Positions 53,276 to 60,468 of a stretch of 64,000 nt of DNA are shown in pieces. The stretch comes from Catenuloplanes indicus (lineage in GTDB: Bacteria; Actinomycetota; Actinomycetes; Mycobacteriales; Micromonosporaceae). The translations under genes were made by a program, and so were the position numbers. The DNA is taken from the NCBI RefSeq assembly GCF_030813715.1, contig NZ_JAUSUZ010000001.1:5642001-5706000 (forward strand). Direction: 5' to 3'. The notes under the pieces were generated by a model. The model did no database searches, was not told the DNA's origin, and saw nothing but the letters and a program-made list of their open reading frames with translations. Within the stretch, counting starts at the first letter, position 1; the number at the start of each line of letters is the position of its first letter.

Positions 53276-54015
53276 CCCCCGACCAGGCGGCGGCCGCCGC
53301 GAAGGCGCACATACTGCGTCTCGGCGGGGCGTTCGCGGAGGATCCGCTGACGCTGCAGCGCGCGCGGCGGCTCGGGCTCTCCGGGTGGGCGTACTACGTG
53401 GCCGCGCGCGGCGGCGCGCTCGGCGACGTGCGGGCGGACACGGTGGCCGCCGCGCTGGGCTTCATAGCGCCGGACGCGGTCTCGGACGGCTGGGACGCGG
53501 CCGCGACCGTGCTGCCGCCGTCGAAGATAGCGGCCGAGCACCTGGCCGAGTGCGCGCGCTGGGGCGTGGAGCGGCTGTCGACGTTCCCCCGGCTGGCCCG
53601 GCTGATCGAGCTGTGCCGGCGGGTGGTGCTGGCCGCGGACCCGGCCGGGCTGCCGCTGTTCGCCGCGTGGCGGGCGATGCCGGTGCCGGACCAGCGGGCC
53701 GGTGGCCAGGCCGCGATCCTGCTGCACCTGCTGCGCGAGCACCGCACCGGCGCACACCTGATCGCCGCCCGGGTGAGCGGCCTGAGCCCGCTGGAGGCGG
53801 TGATCTCCGGGCCGGAGGGCGAGGCGGGCGCGGTGGCGTACGGCTGGCAGCCGCCCTACCCGAAGGTGCCGCCGCTGATCCGGCGGCGGCTCTGGGCGGA
53901 CGCGGTCACCGACCGGATAGCGGGCCAGGCGTACGAGGTGCTCTCGCTGGCCGAGCGCGCCGAACTGCTCGGCCTGCTGGAGTCCGCCTCCGCGATCGTC
54001 TGGCCCGACGAGTGA
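53272..54015 (+). CDS. SCO6745-like protein
   Basis: 247 residues from GTG 53272 (4-bp overlap with the gene before). All-helical soluble protein with LGGAFAEDPLTLQRARRLGLSGWAYYVAARGGALGDV near the N-terminus, AWRAMPVPDQRAGGQAAILLHLLREHRTGAHLIAA in the middle and AVAYGWQPPYP as the most distinctive motif. This is the pattern of the SCO6745 family, whose role is unknown. Third gene of the MBL operon; it ends 4 bp from the convergent GGCT-like gene, leaving no room for a separate terminator. Confidence 0.85.
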   Translation: MTPDQAAAAAKAHILRLGGAFAEDPLTLQRARRLGLSGWAYYVAARGGALGDVRADTVAAALGFIAPDAVSDGWDAAATVLPPSKIAAEHLAECARWGVERLSTFPRLARLIELCRRVVLAADPAGLPLFAAWRAMPVPDQRAGGQAAILLHLLREHRTGAHLIAARVSGLSPLEAVISGPEGEAGAVAYGWQPPYPKVPPLIRRRLWADAVTDRIAGQAYEVLSLAERAELLGLLESASAIVWPDE

Positions 54016-54019
54016 CGCG

Positions 54020-54478
54020 CTAGTCCGGCTTCGCGGTGCGGGTCGGGCGGGCGCGCAGCTCGGCCACGTAGTCGTCGGGCGCACCGGCCGCCTGGGCCGC
54101 GTTGGCGATCTCGGTGAGGTACCACGAGGTGGGCAGGCCGCCCTCGTACCCGTTGAGCACGTAGACCCATGCGGTGACCTCGCCCTCGAGCGTGGCGACC
54201 CGCACGGTCAGCTTCCGGTACGTGCCGGAGTTCACCCCCTCGACCTCGTCGAGCTGGGCGGCGTCGAACTCGTCGACGTCGTAGAGGGCCACGAACACGC
54301 GGTCGCCCGGCGACTCCACCACCGTGGTGACGGCGCCCTCCCAGCCGAGGACGTCCTCCCCGGCGAAGGTCAGCCGCCACCCCTCCAGCCACCCGACCCC
54401 GATCATGGGCGAGTGCGGAGCGTAAGCATGCATGCGGGCTGGGTCGAGGTTTGAGCCATACGCGGCGTAATGACGCAC
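54020..54478 (-). CDS. Gamma-glutamylcyclotransferase-like (GGCT/AIG2) protein
   Basis: 152 residues from GTG 54478. The AIG2/GGCT signature is at the N-terminus: HYAAYGSNLDPARMHAYAPHSPMIG (YGSN loop binding the glutamyl substrate), followed by TTVVESPGDRVFVALYDVDEFDAAQLDEVEGV, whose Glu is the likely catalytic acid, and VTAWVYVLNGYEGGLPTSWYL. Probably converts gamma-glutamyl amines or dipeptides to 5-oxoproline; the exact substrate is unknown. Divergent from the quinone reductase gene. Confidence 0.88.
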   Translation of the reverse strand: MRHYAAYGSNLDPARMHAYAPHSPMIGVGWLEGWRLTFAGEDVLGWEGAVTTVVESPGDRVFVALYDVDEFDAAQLDEVEGVNSGTYRKLTVRVATLEGEVTAWVYVLNGYEGGLPTSWYLTEIANAAQAAGAPDDYVAELRARPTRTAKPD

Positions 54479-54580
54479 GGCGATGACGATAGCCCGGCGG
54501 AGGGTTGGGGGAGAATATGACCGTGCGTGTCGTATCTGGTTTACGGGGAAAAACCAGATCGTGGTCGGGAGGAACGGGAC

Positions 54581-55996
54581 ATGAGCAGTGCGGTGGCTGG
54601 TGGAATCGTCATCATCGGTGGCGGTCCGGCCGGATATGAGGCGGCGCTGGTCGCCGCGCAGCTGGGGGCCGAGGTGACGGTGGTCGAGCAGGACGGCGCG
54701 GGCGGTGCCTGCGTGCTGTTCGACTGTGTGCCGTCGAAGACGTTCATCGCCAGCTCGGGTGTGGTGACCGCGTTCCGCGACACGGAGCAGTTCGGCATCG
54801 ACTCCGACGGCCTGGAGGCGGTGACCGTGGACGCGCCCGCGGTGCACGCCCGGGTGAAGCGGCTGGCGCTGGCGCAGTCGTCGGACATCCACGACAAGCT
54901 GATCAAGGCGGGCGTGAGCATGGTGTCCGGCCGCGCGCGGCTGGGCGACGACACGCTGGGTCACACTCACCGCGTGCTGGTGACGCCGGACAATGGTTAC
55001 GCTGAGTATTCAATTGATGCCCGTACGGTTTTGATCGCGACCGGGGCCACGCCGCGCCAGCTCCCGTCCGCGATGCCGGACGGCGAGCGCATCCTGACCT
55101 GGCGGGAGATCTACGACCTGCCGGAACTGCCGGACCACCTGATCGTGATCGGGTCCGGCGTGACCGGTGCCGAGTTCGCCAGCGCCTACCTGGCGATGGG
55201 AATTGACGTGACGTTGGTCTCCAGCCGGGACCGGGTGATGCCGCACGAGGACGCGGACGCCGCCATGGCGATCGAGCGCGTCTTCCGGTCCCGCGGCATG
55301 AACATCCTGAACAACTCGCGCGCCGCGTCGGTCATCCGGGGCGGCGACGGCGTCAAGGTGACGCTGGAGGACGGCCGCGAGGTGTTCGGCTCGCACGCGC
55401 TGATGGCGGTCGGCTCCATCCCGAACACCCAGGAGCTGGGCCTCGAGGAGTACGGCGTGGAGGTGGCCCGCGGCGGCTACGTCACGGTCGACCGCACCTC
55501 GCGTACGAACGTGCCCGGCATCTACGCGGCCGGCGACTGCACCGGCGTGCTGCCGCTGGCCAGCGTGGCCGCGATGCAGGGCCGGATCGCGATGTGGCAC
55601 GCGCTCGGCGACGCGGTCCGCCCGCTGCGCCTGCGCACGGTCGCGGCGAACGTGTTCACCGACCCGGAGCTGGCCACGGTCGGCGTCTCCCAGGACGAGG
55701 TGGACTCCGGCCGGGTTACCGCGCGCCAGGTGATGCTGCCGCTGAACGGCAACGCCCGGGCGAAGATGGACGATCTGCACGACGGCTTCGTGAAGATGTT
55801 CTGCCGGCCGAGCGGGCACATCATCGGCGGCGTGGTGGTGGCGCCGAAGGCCAGCGAGCTGATCCAGCAGATCGCGCTCGCGGTGGAGAACAACCTGACC
55901 GTGGACCAGCTGGCCCAGACCATCACGATCTACCCGTCGCTGTCCGGATCGGTCGCGGAGGCCGCGCGCCAGCTCATGCTGCACGATCTTGAGTAG
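54581..55996 (+). CDS. NAD(P)H-quinone dehydrogenase (LpdA-like flavoprotein disulfide reductase)
   Basis: 471 residues from ATG 54581, with GGGAGGAA upstream. FAD motif IVIIGGGPAGYEAALVAAQLGAEVTVVEQD, redox motif GGACVLFDCVPSKTFI (both Cys present), NAD(P) motif HLIVIGSGVTGAEFASAYLAMG and FAD motif IYAAGDCTGVLPLASVA. At the C-terminus the His-Glu pair of true lipoamide dehydrogenases is replaced (TIYPSLSGSVAEA), which fits the mycobacterial LpdA (Rv3303c) group that reduces quinones rather than lipoamide. Single gene. Confidence 0.92.
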   Translation: MSSAVAGGIVIIGGGPAGYEAALVAAQLGAEVTVVEQDGAGGACVLFDCVPSKTFIASSGVVTAFRDTEQFGIDSDGLEAVTVDAPAVHARVKRLALAQSSDIHDKLIKAGVSMVSGRARLGDDTLGHTHRVLVTPDNGYAEYSIDARTVLIATGATPRQLPSAMPDGERILTWREIYDLPELPDHLIVIGSGVTGAEFASAYLAMGIDVTLVSSRDRVMPHEDADAAMAIERVFRSRGMNILNNSRAASVIRGGDGVKVTLEDGREVFGSHALMAVGSIPNTQELGLEEYGVEVARGGYVTVDRTSRTNVPGIYAAGDCTGVLPLASVAAMQGRIAMWHALGDAVRPLRLRTVAANVFTDPELATVGVSQDEVDSGRVTARQVMLPLNGNARAKMDDLHDGFVKMFCRPSGHIIGGVVVAPKASELIQQIALAVENNLTVDQLAQTITIYPSLSGSVAEAARQLMLHDLE

Positions 55997-56167
55997 TCGA
56001 TCTATGCCGTGACTCACCGGGGCGAAACGTCCATATTTGGCGCCCGGCGAGCCGCGTGGCGCGTACCGTAGAGGGGCCCACGACATCGGGTCCCCCGTTC
56101 TCGATGTCGGGCGTCGGCACCCACCCCACCGGTCGTTCGCGATGCAGGCCGGTGACGCGCGGTGCCG

Positions 56168-56198
56168 GGGCCGCCGGCAGGTCCCGTGCCGGCGGCCC
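56168..56198 (+). terminator. Hairpin downstream of the quinone reductase gene
   Basis: GGGCCGCCGGCA (56168-56179) pairs exactly with 56187-56198 around a 7-nt loop. It lies 170 bp beyond the stop of the quinone reductase gene and upstream of the leader peptide; terminator role is likely but not certain. The rest of 55997-56262 shows nothing I recognise. Confidence 0.4.
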
Positions 56199-56262
56199 GC
56201 TCAGCGGACCGCCGCCGGAATTCACTATGGCGGACAACCCCTTCACGGGTACGGTGGACGCC

Positions 56263-56325
56263 ATGCGATACCGCCAGCTGACGACGACGCCGGGTTCTCC
56301 CCGGCGGCGACCGTCGCTGCGCTGA
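56263..56325 (+). CDS. Threonine-rich leader peptide (attenuator)
   Basis: A 20-residue open frame, ATG 56263 to TGA 56325, with residues Q-L-T-T-T-P at positions 5-10: three consecutive ACG codons. There is no Shine-Dalgarno, so it is probably read from a leaderless transcript. It precedes a threonyl-tRNA synthetase paralogue and overlaps RNA segments able to form mutually exclusive hairpins, the classic arrangement for ribosome-mediated attenuation sensing charged tRNA-Thr. Confidence 0.65.
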   Translation: MRYRQLTTTPGSPRRRPSLR

Positions 56326-56370
56326 CGCAGTCCGACACACGCAGGCCCCGGGGCACACGCTCCGGGGCTT
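56297..56370 (+). promoter_or_regulatory. Attenuator: competing antiterminator and terminator hairpins
   Basis: The terminator-like stem AGGCCCCGG (56343-56351) / CCGGGGCTT (56362-56370) is followed by TCGTCGTCTCC. CCCCGG in the leader-peptide region (56299-56304) can instead pair with CCGGGG (56348-56353), which would break the terminator stem. A ribosome stalled on the Thr codons at 56281-56289 sits just upstream of the first antiterminator arm. Confidence 0.55.
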
Positions 56371-56428
56371 CGTCGTCTCCTCCTCGGTGCGTGCGGCCCG
56401 GCGGCCGTACCCCCGAAGGAGTCTTGTC

Positions 56429-57637
56429 ATGATCGACCACCGCAGGCTGGGCCGGGAACTCGAGTTGTTCGCGACCGACCCGCTGGCCGGTTCCGGCCTG
56501 CCGCTCTGGCTGCCGGACGGCGCGGCCGCCCGGCACGCCGTGGAGGAGTACCTGCGCGAGGAGGAGCGCCGCGCCGGGTACCAGCACGTCAACTCGCCGC
56601 CGCTGGGCAAGAAGGAGCTGTACCTGACCAGCGGGCACCTGCCGCACTACGCGGACGACATGTTCCCGGTGATGGCGCTCTCCGAGGACGACGAGTTCGT
56701 GCTGAGACCGTCCGCGTGCCCGCACCACGCGCTGGTCTACCGGTCCCGCGGCCGGTCCTACCGGGAGCTGCCGCTGCGGATCGCGGAGCTGGGCGGCATG
56801 TACCGGGCGGAGCGGTCCGGCGTGCTCGGCGGACTGAGCCGGGTGCGCGGCATGTGGCTCAACGACGCGCACGTGTTCGCGCCGCTGTCGCGGGTCGCGG
56901 ACGAGATCGGCCTGGTGCTCCGCATGATCGGCAAGGTGCACGCGGCGCTCGGCGTGAAACCGGCCGGTTTCCGGCTGTCGCTGCGCGGCGACGGGCCGAA
57001 GTACGCCGGCGACGGCGCGATGTGGGACCGGGCCGAGGCGATCCTGCGGGACGTGCTGCGCGAGTCGGGCCGCGCGTTCGCCGAGGAGCCGGGCGAGGCC
57101 GCGTTCTACGGGCCGAAGATCGACATCCAGGTGGTGGACGCGGGCGGCCGGGAGATGACCCTCTCCACCGTCCAGCTGGACTTCCACCAGCCGGCCCGGT
57201 TCGGCCTGTCCTACGTGGACGCGGCCGGTGCGCGGCAGGTACCGGTCATGATCCACCGCAGTCTGGCCGGGAGCATGGAGCGGCTGTTCGCGTACCTCAT
57301 CGAGGTGCACGACGGCGCGTTCCCGCTGTGGTACGCGCCGCGCCAGCTCCAGGTGCTGCCGGTCTCGGCCGCGCAGGAGGAGGCGGCGCACGAGTTCTGC
57401 CGTGCGGCGGTGTACGCCGGGCTGCGCGCGGAGGTGGTGGCGGACGGCTCGGTGTCGTCCCGGGTACGGCGGTCCGCGCAGCAGCGGGTGCCGTACGCGG
57501 CGATCATCGGGCCGGCCGAGGCGGCGGCCGGTGAGGTGTCGCTGCGCCCGCGCAACGAGCGCGGCCTGGCTGCGATGCCGGCCGAGGCGGCGCTGCGCCG
57601 GCTGCGCGAGGAGGCCGACCCGCACGCCGAGGGGTGA
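56429..57637 (+). CDS. Truncated threonyl-tRNA synthetase paralogue (catalytic and anticodon domains only)
   Basis: 402 residues from ATG 56429. Class II core of ThrRS without the TGS and editing domains that make housekeeping ThrRS ~640 residues. Zn ligands are all present: Cys in RPSACPHHALVY, His in LNDAHVFAPLS, and His in PVMIHRSLAGSMERL. Motif 2 region ELGGMYRAERSGVLGGLSRVRG is good, but the usual TQD before DAH reads WLN, replacing the adenylate-contacting Gln. The C-terminus keeps the anticodon-binding HGxxP-like domain (PRQLQVLPVSAAQEEAAHEF). Likely a second ThrRS induced on Thr-tRNA shortage or inhibitor exposure; attenuator upstream. Confidence 0.88.
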   Translation: MIDHRRLGRELELFATDPLAGSGLPLWLPDGAAARHAVEEYLREEERRAGYQHVNSPPLGKKELYLTSGHLPHYADDMFPVMALSEDDEFVLRPSACPHHALVYRSRGRSYRELPLRIAELGGMYRAERSGVLGGLSRVRGMWLNDAHVFAPLSRVADEIGLVLRMIGKVHAALGVKPAGFRLSLRGDGPKYAGDGAMWDRAEAILRDVLRESGRAFAEEPGEAAFYGPKIDIQVVDAGGREMTLSTVQLDFHQPARFGLSYVDAAGARQVPVMIHRSLAGSMERLFAYLIEVHDGAFPLWYAPRQLQVLPVSAAQEEAAHEFCRAAVYAGLRAEVVADGSVSSRVRRSAQQRVPYAAIIGPAEAAAGEVSLRPRNERGLAAMPAEAALRRLREEADPHAEG

Positions 57638-57656
57638 CGCTCCGTCGGGTGCGGAC

Positions 57657-57700
57657 CGAGGCGTCCGTCACGTCGTGCTGACGGCGTGGCGGACGCCTCG
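57657..57700. terminator. Bidirectional terminator between the ThrRS and ABC permease genes
   Basis: CGAGGCGTCCG (57657-57667) and its exact complement (57690-57700) flank a 22-nt loop; convergent genes on both sides. Confidence 0.65.
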
Positions 57701-57709
57701 ATCACCGGT

Positions 57710-58522
57710 TCACGTGACGGCGCGGCGGCGGAAGCCGCGCAGGCCGGTGGCCGTGAACGCGATGCCGAAGCCGGCGAGCGCGAGCAGCGAGATCCACGGG
57801 GCGATGTGCGGCACGTGCGGCATCGACGCGGCCCGGACCGCTTCGGACAGGTAGGTCAGCGGGTTGAACAGCGTGACCACCTGGAACCAGGCCATCGAGT
57901 CCAGCGACTTCCACGGGTACTGGGTGGCGCCGGTGAACATCAGCGGCGTCATGATCAGCGCGAACACGATGCTGATCTTCGACGGCGGCACCATCGTGCC
58001 CAGCGTGAGCCCGATCGCCGCACCGACCCAGCCACCCAGGAGCAGAGCGACGACCATCAGCGGTACGCCGGGGGAGTGCCAGGGCACGTCGCCCAGCACG
58101 AGGAAGCCGATCGGGTACATGAGCACCACGGACGCGGCCGACCGGAGCATCGCGAGCGCGATCTTCTCCACCGCGACCGCCCAGGTGGGCAGCGGTGCGA
58201 GCAGCCGGTCCTCGATCTCCATGGTGAACGAGAACTCCATGATCAACGGAAACGACACGGTCTGCAGCGCGGTCAGGAACGCGGTCAGCGCCACGATGCC
58301 GGGCAGCAGCAGCAGCGAGTACTCCTCCGACACGTACCCACCGGCGTTGAGCACCTTCGCGAAGACGAACAGCATGAACAGCGGCTGCAACGCGGTCTGT
58401 GCCAGGAAGACCCACAGCTCCTTGCCGGTGACGAAGACGTCCCGCCAGAGGATCGCGGTGAACGCGCTCAGCGCGGACGGCCGTGGCGGGGCCGCGGGCG
58501 TGGTCTCGGTCAGCGTGGTCAT
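57710..58522 (-). CDS. ABC-2 type transporter permease
   Basis: 270 residues; ATG 58522 overlaps the ATPase stop (ATGA). DrrB-like ABC-2 permease with six hydrophobic segments, the cytoplasmic start SALSAFTAILWRDVFVTGKELWVFLAQTALQPLFMLFVF, EFSFTMEIEDRLLAPLPTWAVAVEKI, and the periplasmic loop GATQYPWKSLDSMAWFQVVTLFNPLTYLSEAVR. Pairs with the downstream-named ATPase of the same operon for export of a drug or lipid. Confidence 0.92.
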   Translation of the reverse strand: MTTLTETTPAAPPRPSALSAFTAILWRDVFVTGKELWVFLAQTALQPLFMLFVFAKVLNAGGYVSEEYSLLLLPGIVALTAFLTALQTVSFPLIMEFSFTMEIEDRLLAPLPTWAVAVEKIALAMLRSAASVVLMYPIGFLVLGDVPWHSPGVPLMVVALLLGGWVGAAIGLTLGTMVPPSKISIVFALIMTPLMFTGATQYPWKSLDSMAWFQVVTLFNPLTYLSEAVRAASMPHVPHIAPWISLLALAGFGIAFTATGLRGFRRRAVT

Positions 58523-59586
58523 CGCAGACCCCTTCCGGTCAGGTCGATGAAGACGTCCTCCAGGCTCGGCTCGCCGATCTGCACGTTCGCCAGCGTGGCC
58601 GCGCGCGCGTCGAGCACCGAGACGACCGGGCCGAGCAGGCCGGCCGGCTCCCGGTCCAGGTAGAGCCGCACGGTGATCGGGTCGCCGTCCCGTGGCGCGG
58701 CCGGGCCCGGCGGCAGGCCGCCACCGCCGCCGCGCGCCGCGATCATGGTGGCCATCGCGGGCGGCGCCGGGGTCGCACCGCCGCCGCTGACCTGCTCGCC
58801 GCGGGCCACGCCGTCGATCTCGGCGAGCGTGGCGATCAGCTTCTCCGGGTCGTCGCCGGGCGCCGGTGTCACGGTCAGCTCCAGCACCGCCTGCCCGGTC
58901 AGCCGGCGGGTGAGTGCCTCCGGCGTGTCCAGCGCGAGCAGCTTGCCGTGGTCGACGATGCCGACCCGGTCCGACATCTCCGCGGCCTCGTCCATGTCGT
59001 GCGTGGTCAGCACCACGGTCACGCCGCGGTCGCGCATCTCCCGGACCCGCTCCCACAGGAAGATCCGCGACTGCGGGTCCAGCCCGGTGGTCGGCTCGTC
59101 CAGGAACAGCACGGCCGGCTCGTGCATCATCGACCGTGCGATCATCAGGCGCTGTGCCATGCCGCCGGAGTAGAAGTCGAGCTTCTTGTTCGCCTGCGCG
59201 GTCAGCCCGAACTGCTCCAGCAGTTCGTCCGCGCGGGCGTTCCGGTACGCCCGGGAGAATCCGTGGTAGGCGGCGTGGAACGTCAGGTTCTGCCGGGGGG
59301 TGAGCGACCGGTCCAGGTTGCTGCGCTGCGGCACCACCGCGAACGCGCTGCGTGCCCGGACACCGTCCCGGATCACGTCCTGGCCGGCCACGCTGGCGCT
59401 GCCGCTGGTCGCCTTCACGCGCGTGGTCAGCACGCCGATCGTGGTCGACTTCCCGGCGCCGTTCGGCCCGAGCAGGCCGAAGATCTCGCCGGGCGCCACG
59501 TCGAAGCTGATCCCGTCGACCGCGTTGACCGGTGCCTTCGGATACCGCTTGACGAGGTCTTTCACCTCAACCGCGGGTGTGGTCAT
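58519..59586 (-). CDS. ABC transporter ATP-binding protein (DrrA-like)
   Basis: 355 residues from ATG 59586, which lies 20 bp inside the end of the MarR gene. Walker A GLLGPNGAGKST, signature SGGMAQRLMIARSM (SGGMAQR rather than SGGQ), Walker B AVLFLDEPTTGLDP, H-loop LTTHDMDEA. The C-terminal DUF4162-like region has a Gly/Ala/Pro-rich insertion (SGGGATPAPPAMATMIAARGGGGGLPPGPAAP) before VRLYLDREPAGLLGPVVSVLD. Exporter substrate unknown. Confidence 0.93.
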   Translation of the reverse strand: MTTPAVEVKDLVKRYPKAPVNAVDGISFDVAPGEIFGLLGPNGAGKSTTIGVLTTRVKATSGSASVAGQDVIRDGVRARSAFAVVPQRSNLDRSLTPRQNLTFHAAYHGFSRAYRNARADELLEQFGLTAQANKKLDFYSGGMAQRLMIARSMMHEPAVLFLDEPTTGLDPQSRIFLWERVREMRDRGVTVVLTTHDMDEAAEMSDRVGIVDHGKLLALDTPEALTRRLTGQAVLELTVTPAPGDDPEKLIATLAEIDGVARGEQVSGGGATPAPPAMATMIAARGGGGGLPPGPAAPRDGDPITVRLYLDREPAGLLGPVVSVLDARAATLANVQIGEPSLEDVFIDLTGRGLR

Positions 59587-60034
59587 CAGGGCCCTCCAAG
59601 GTGGAGATGAGTTCCATCAGGAACTCGCGGATGATCGCGGCCTTCGCCGGATCGGTGTCGACCGAGGTCATCGGCGCGTGGAACTCGCGGACCTCGCGGA
59701 CCTTGACCAGCGCCAGCCGCCCCGCCTCGGTGATGGTGAGCCGGACGGCCCGCCGGTCGTTCGGATCCGGCCGGCGCTGCACGTGCCCGGACTTCTCCAA
59801 CGTGTCGACGATGCCGGTGAGCGTGGCCGGCTTGAAGAAGCAGGCCTGTGCCACCCGGCTGTGGCTGAGGTCGCCACCGTGCATGCCCAGCGTGGTCAGC
59901 ACGGCGACGCCGGCCGGCGTCAGATTGTGGTGGGCGGCCAGATAACCACCCCACTGCTGCTGCGCGAGCCGCGCGGCGAGCACCAGCAGGCTGCCCAGCG
60001 GCGCGTTCTGCAATCGGTCGGTGTCCACGGGCAC
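59567..60034 (-). CDS. MarR family transcriptional regulator
   Basis: 155 residues from GTG 60034 (AGGGAG about 9 bases upstream). Winged helix with LTPAGVAVLTTLGMHGGDLSHSRVAQACFFKPATLTGIVDTLEKSGHVQRRPDPNDRRAVRLTITEAGR, the last part carrying the DxRxxxLxLT wing signature. First gene of the MarR-ATPase-permease operon, so it is presumably autoregulatory and induced by the exported compound. The A/T-rich stretch at 60045-60080 is the likely promoter/operator, but no clean palindrome was found. Confidence 0.92.
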   Translation of the reverse strand: MPVDTDRLQNAPLGSLLVLAARLAQQQWGGYLAAHHNLTPAGVAVLTTLGMHGGDLSHSRVAQACFFKPATLTGIVDTLEKSGHVQRRPDPNDRRAVRLTITEAGRLALVKVREVREFHAPMTSVDTDPAKAAIIREFLMELISTLEGPDDHTRG

Positions 60035-60133
60035 ACGTTAGCTCCCTGATAGTTAGGTGCCAAACAAATTATTCGGTTGACCCTCGGTAGCCATGCGTCA
60101 TTGAATCGGCTACACGCCGTTCAGGAGGGCCCG

Positions 60134-60361
60134 ATGCCCCTGCTTCGGATCCAGCTCGACACCGACCGCACCACCGCCCGCCGCGTGATCGACCTGCACC
60201 GCGCGGGCCGGACCCACCCGGAGTCCCGCGCCGCCGCCGAGGCCGAGGTCTGGCGCAAGGGCTACACTCCCGCCGCCGTCCCCGTCTTCATCGGCACCAC
60301 GAACGGCGACCCGGTCCGCCTCGTCTACGAGGTCGAGATCTACACCGACACCACGCCGTGA
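60134..60361 (+). CDS. Small orphan protein of 75 residues
   Basis: ATG 60134 with a perfect AGGAGGG 5 bases upstream. The 75-residue product starts MPLLRIQLDTDRTTARRVIDLHRAG and ends VFIGTTNGDPVRLVYEVEIYTDTTP, suggesting an alpha/beta fold with terminal strands. G/C-rich third positions support coding. No family recognised. It stands alone between the divergent MarR operon and the convergent biotin carboxylase gene. Confidence 0.7.
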   Translation: MPLLRIQLDTDRTTARRVIDLHRAGRTHPESRAAAEAEVWRKGYTPAAVPVFIGTTNGDPVRLVYEVEIYTDTTP

Positions 60362-60413
60362 TCGCGGTTCCGGCGACCCGCCGCGGAACCGGCAGGGAGG
60401 AGCGCCAGCGACG

Positions 60414-60458
60414 ACCGGGGCCCGCGGGAGCACCGTGACCCGGCCACGCCGGAGGCGG
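60414..60458. repeat. Dispersed intergenic repeat, copy 2
   Basis: Second copy of the element at 24006-24052: ACCGGGGCCCGCGGGAGCA, nine variable bases, CGGCCACGCCGG, then GGCGGG. It lies between the 75-residue gene and the convergent biotin carboxylase gene, where a terminator might be expected; the block also contains CGGCCACGCCGG as a short imperfect hairpin. Confidence 0.6.
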
Positions 60459-60468
60459 GTGGATGAAT

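Noticed and set aside
56014-56262. T-box riboswitch upstream of the ThrRS paralogue
   Set aside because: No T-box consensus (AGGGTGGNACCGCG) was found; the Thr leader peptide explains the region better.
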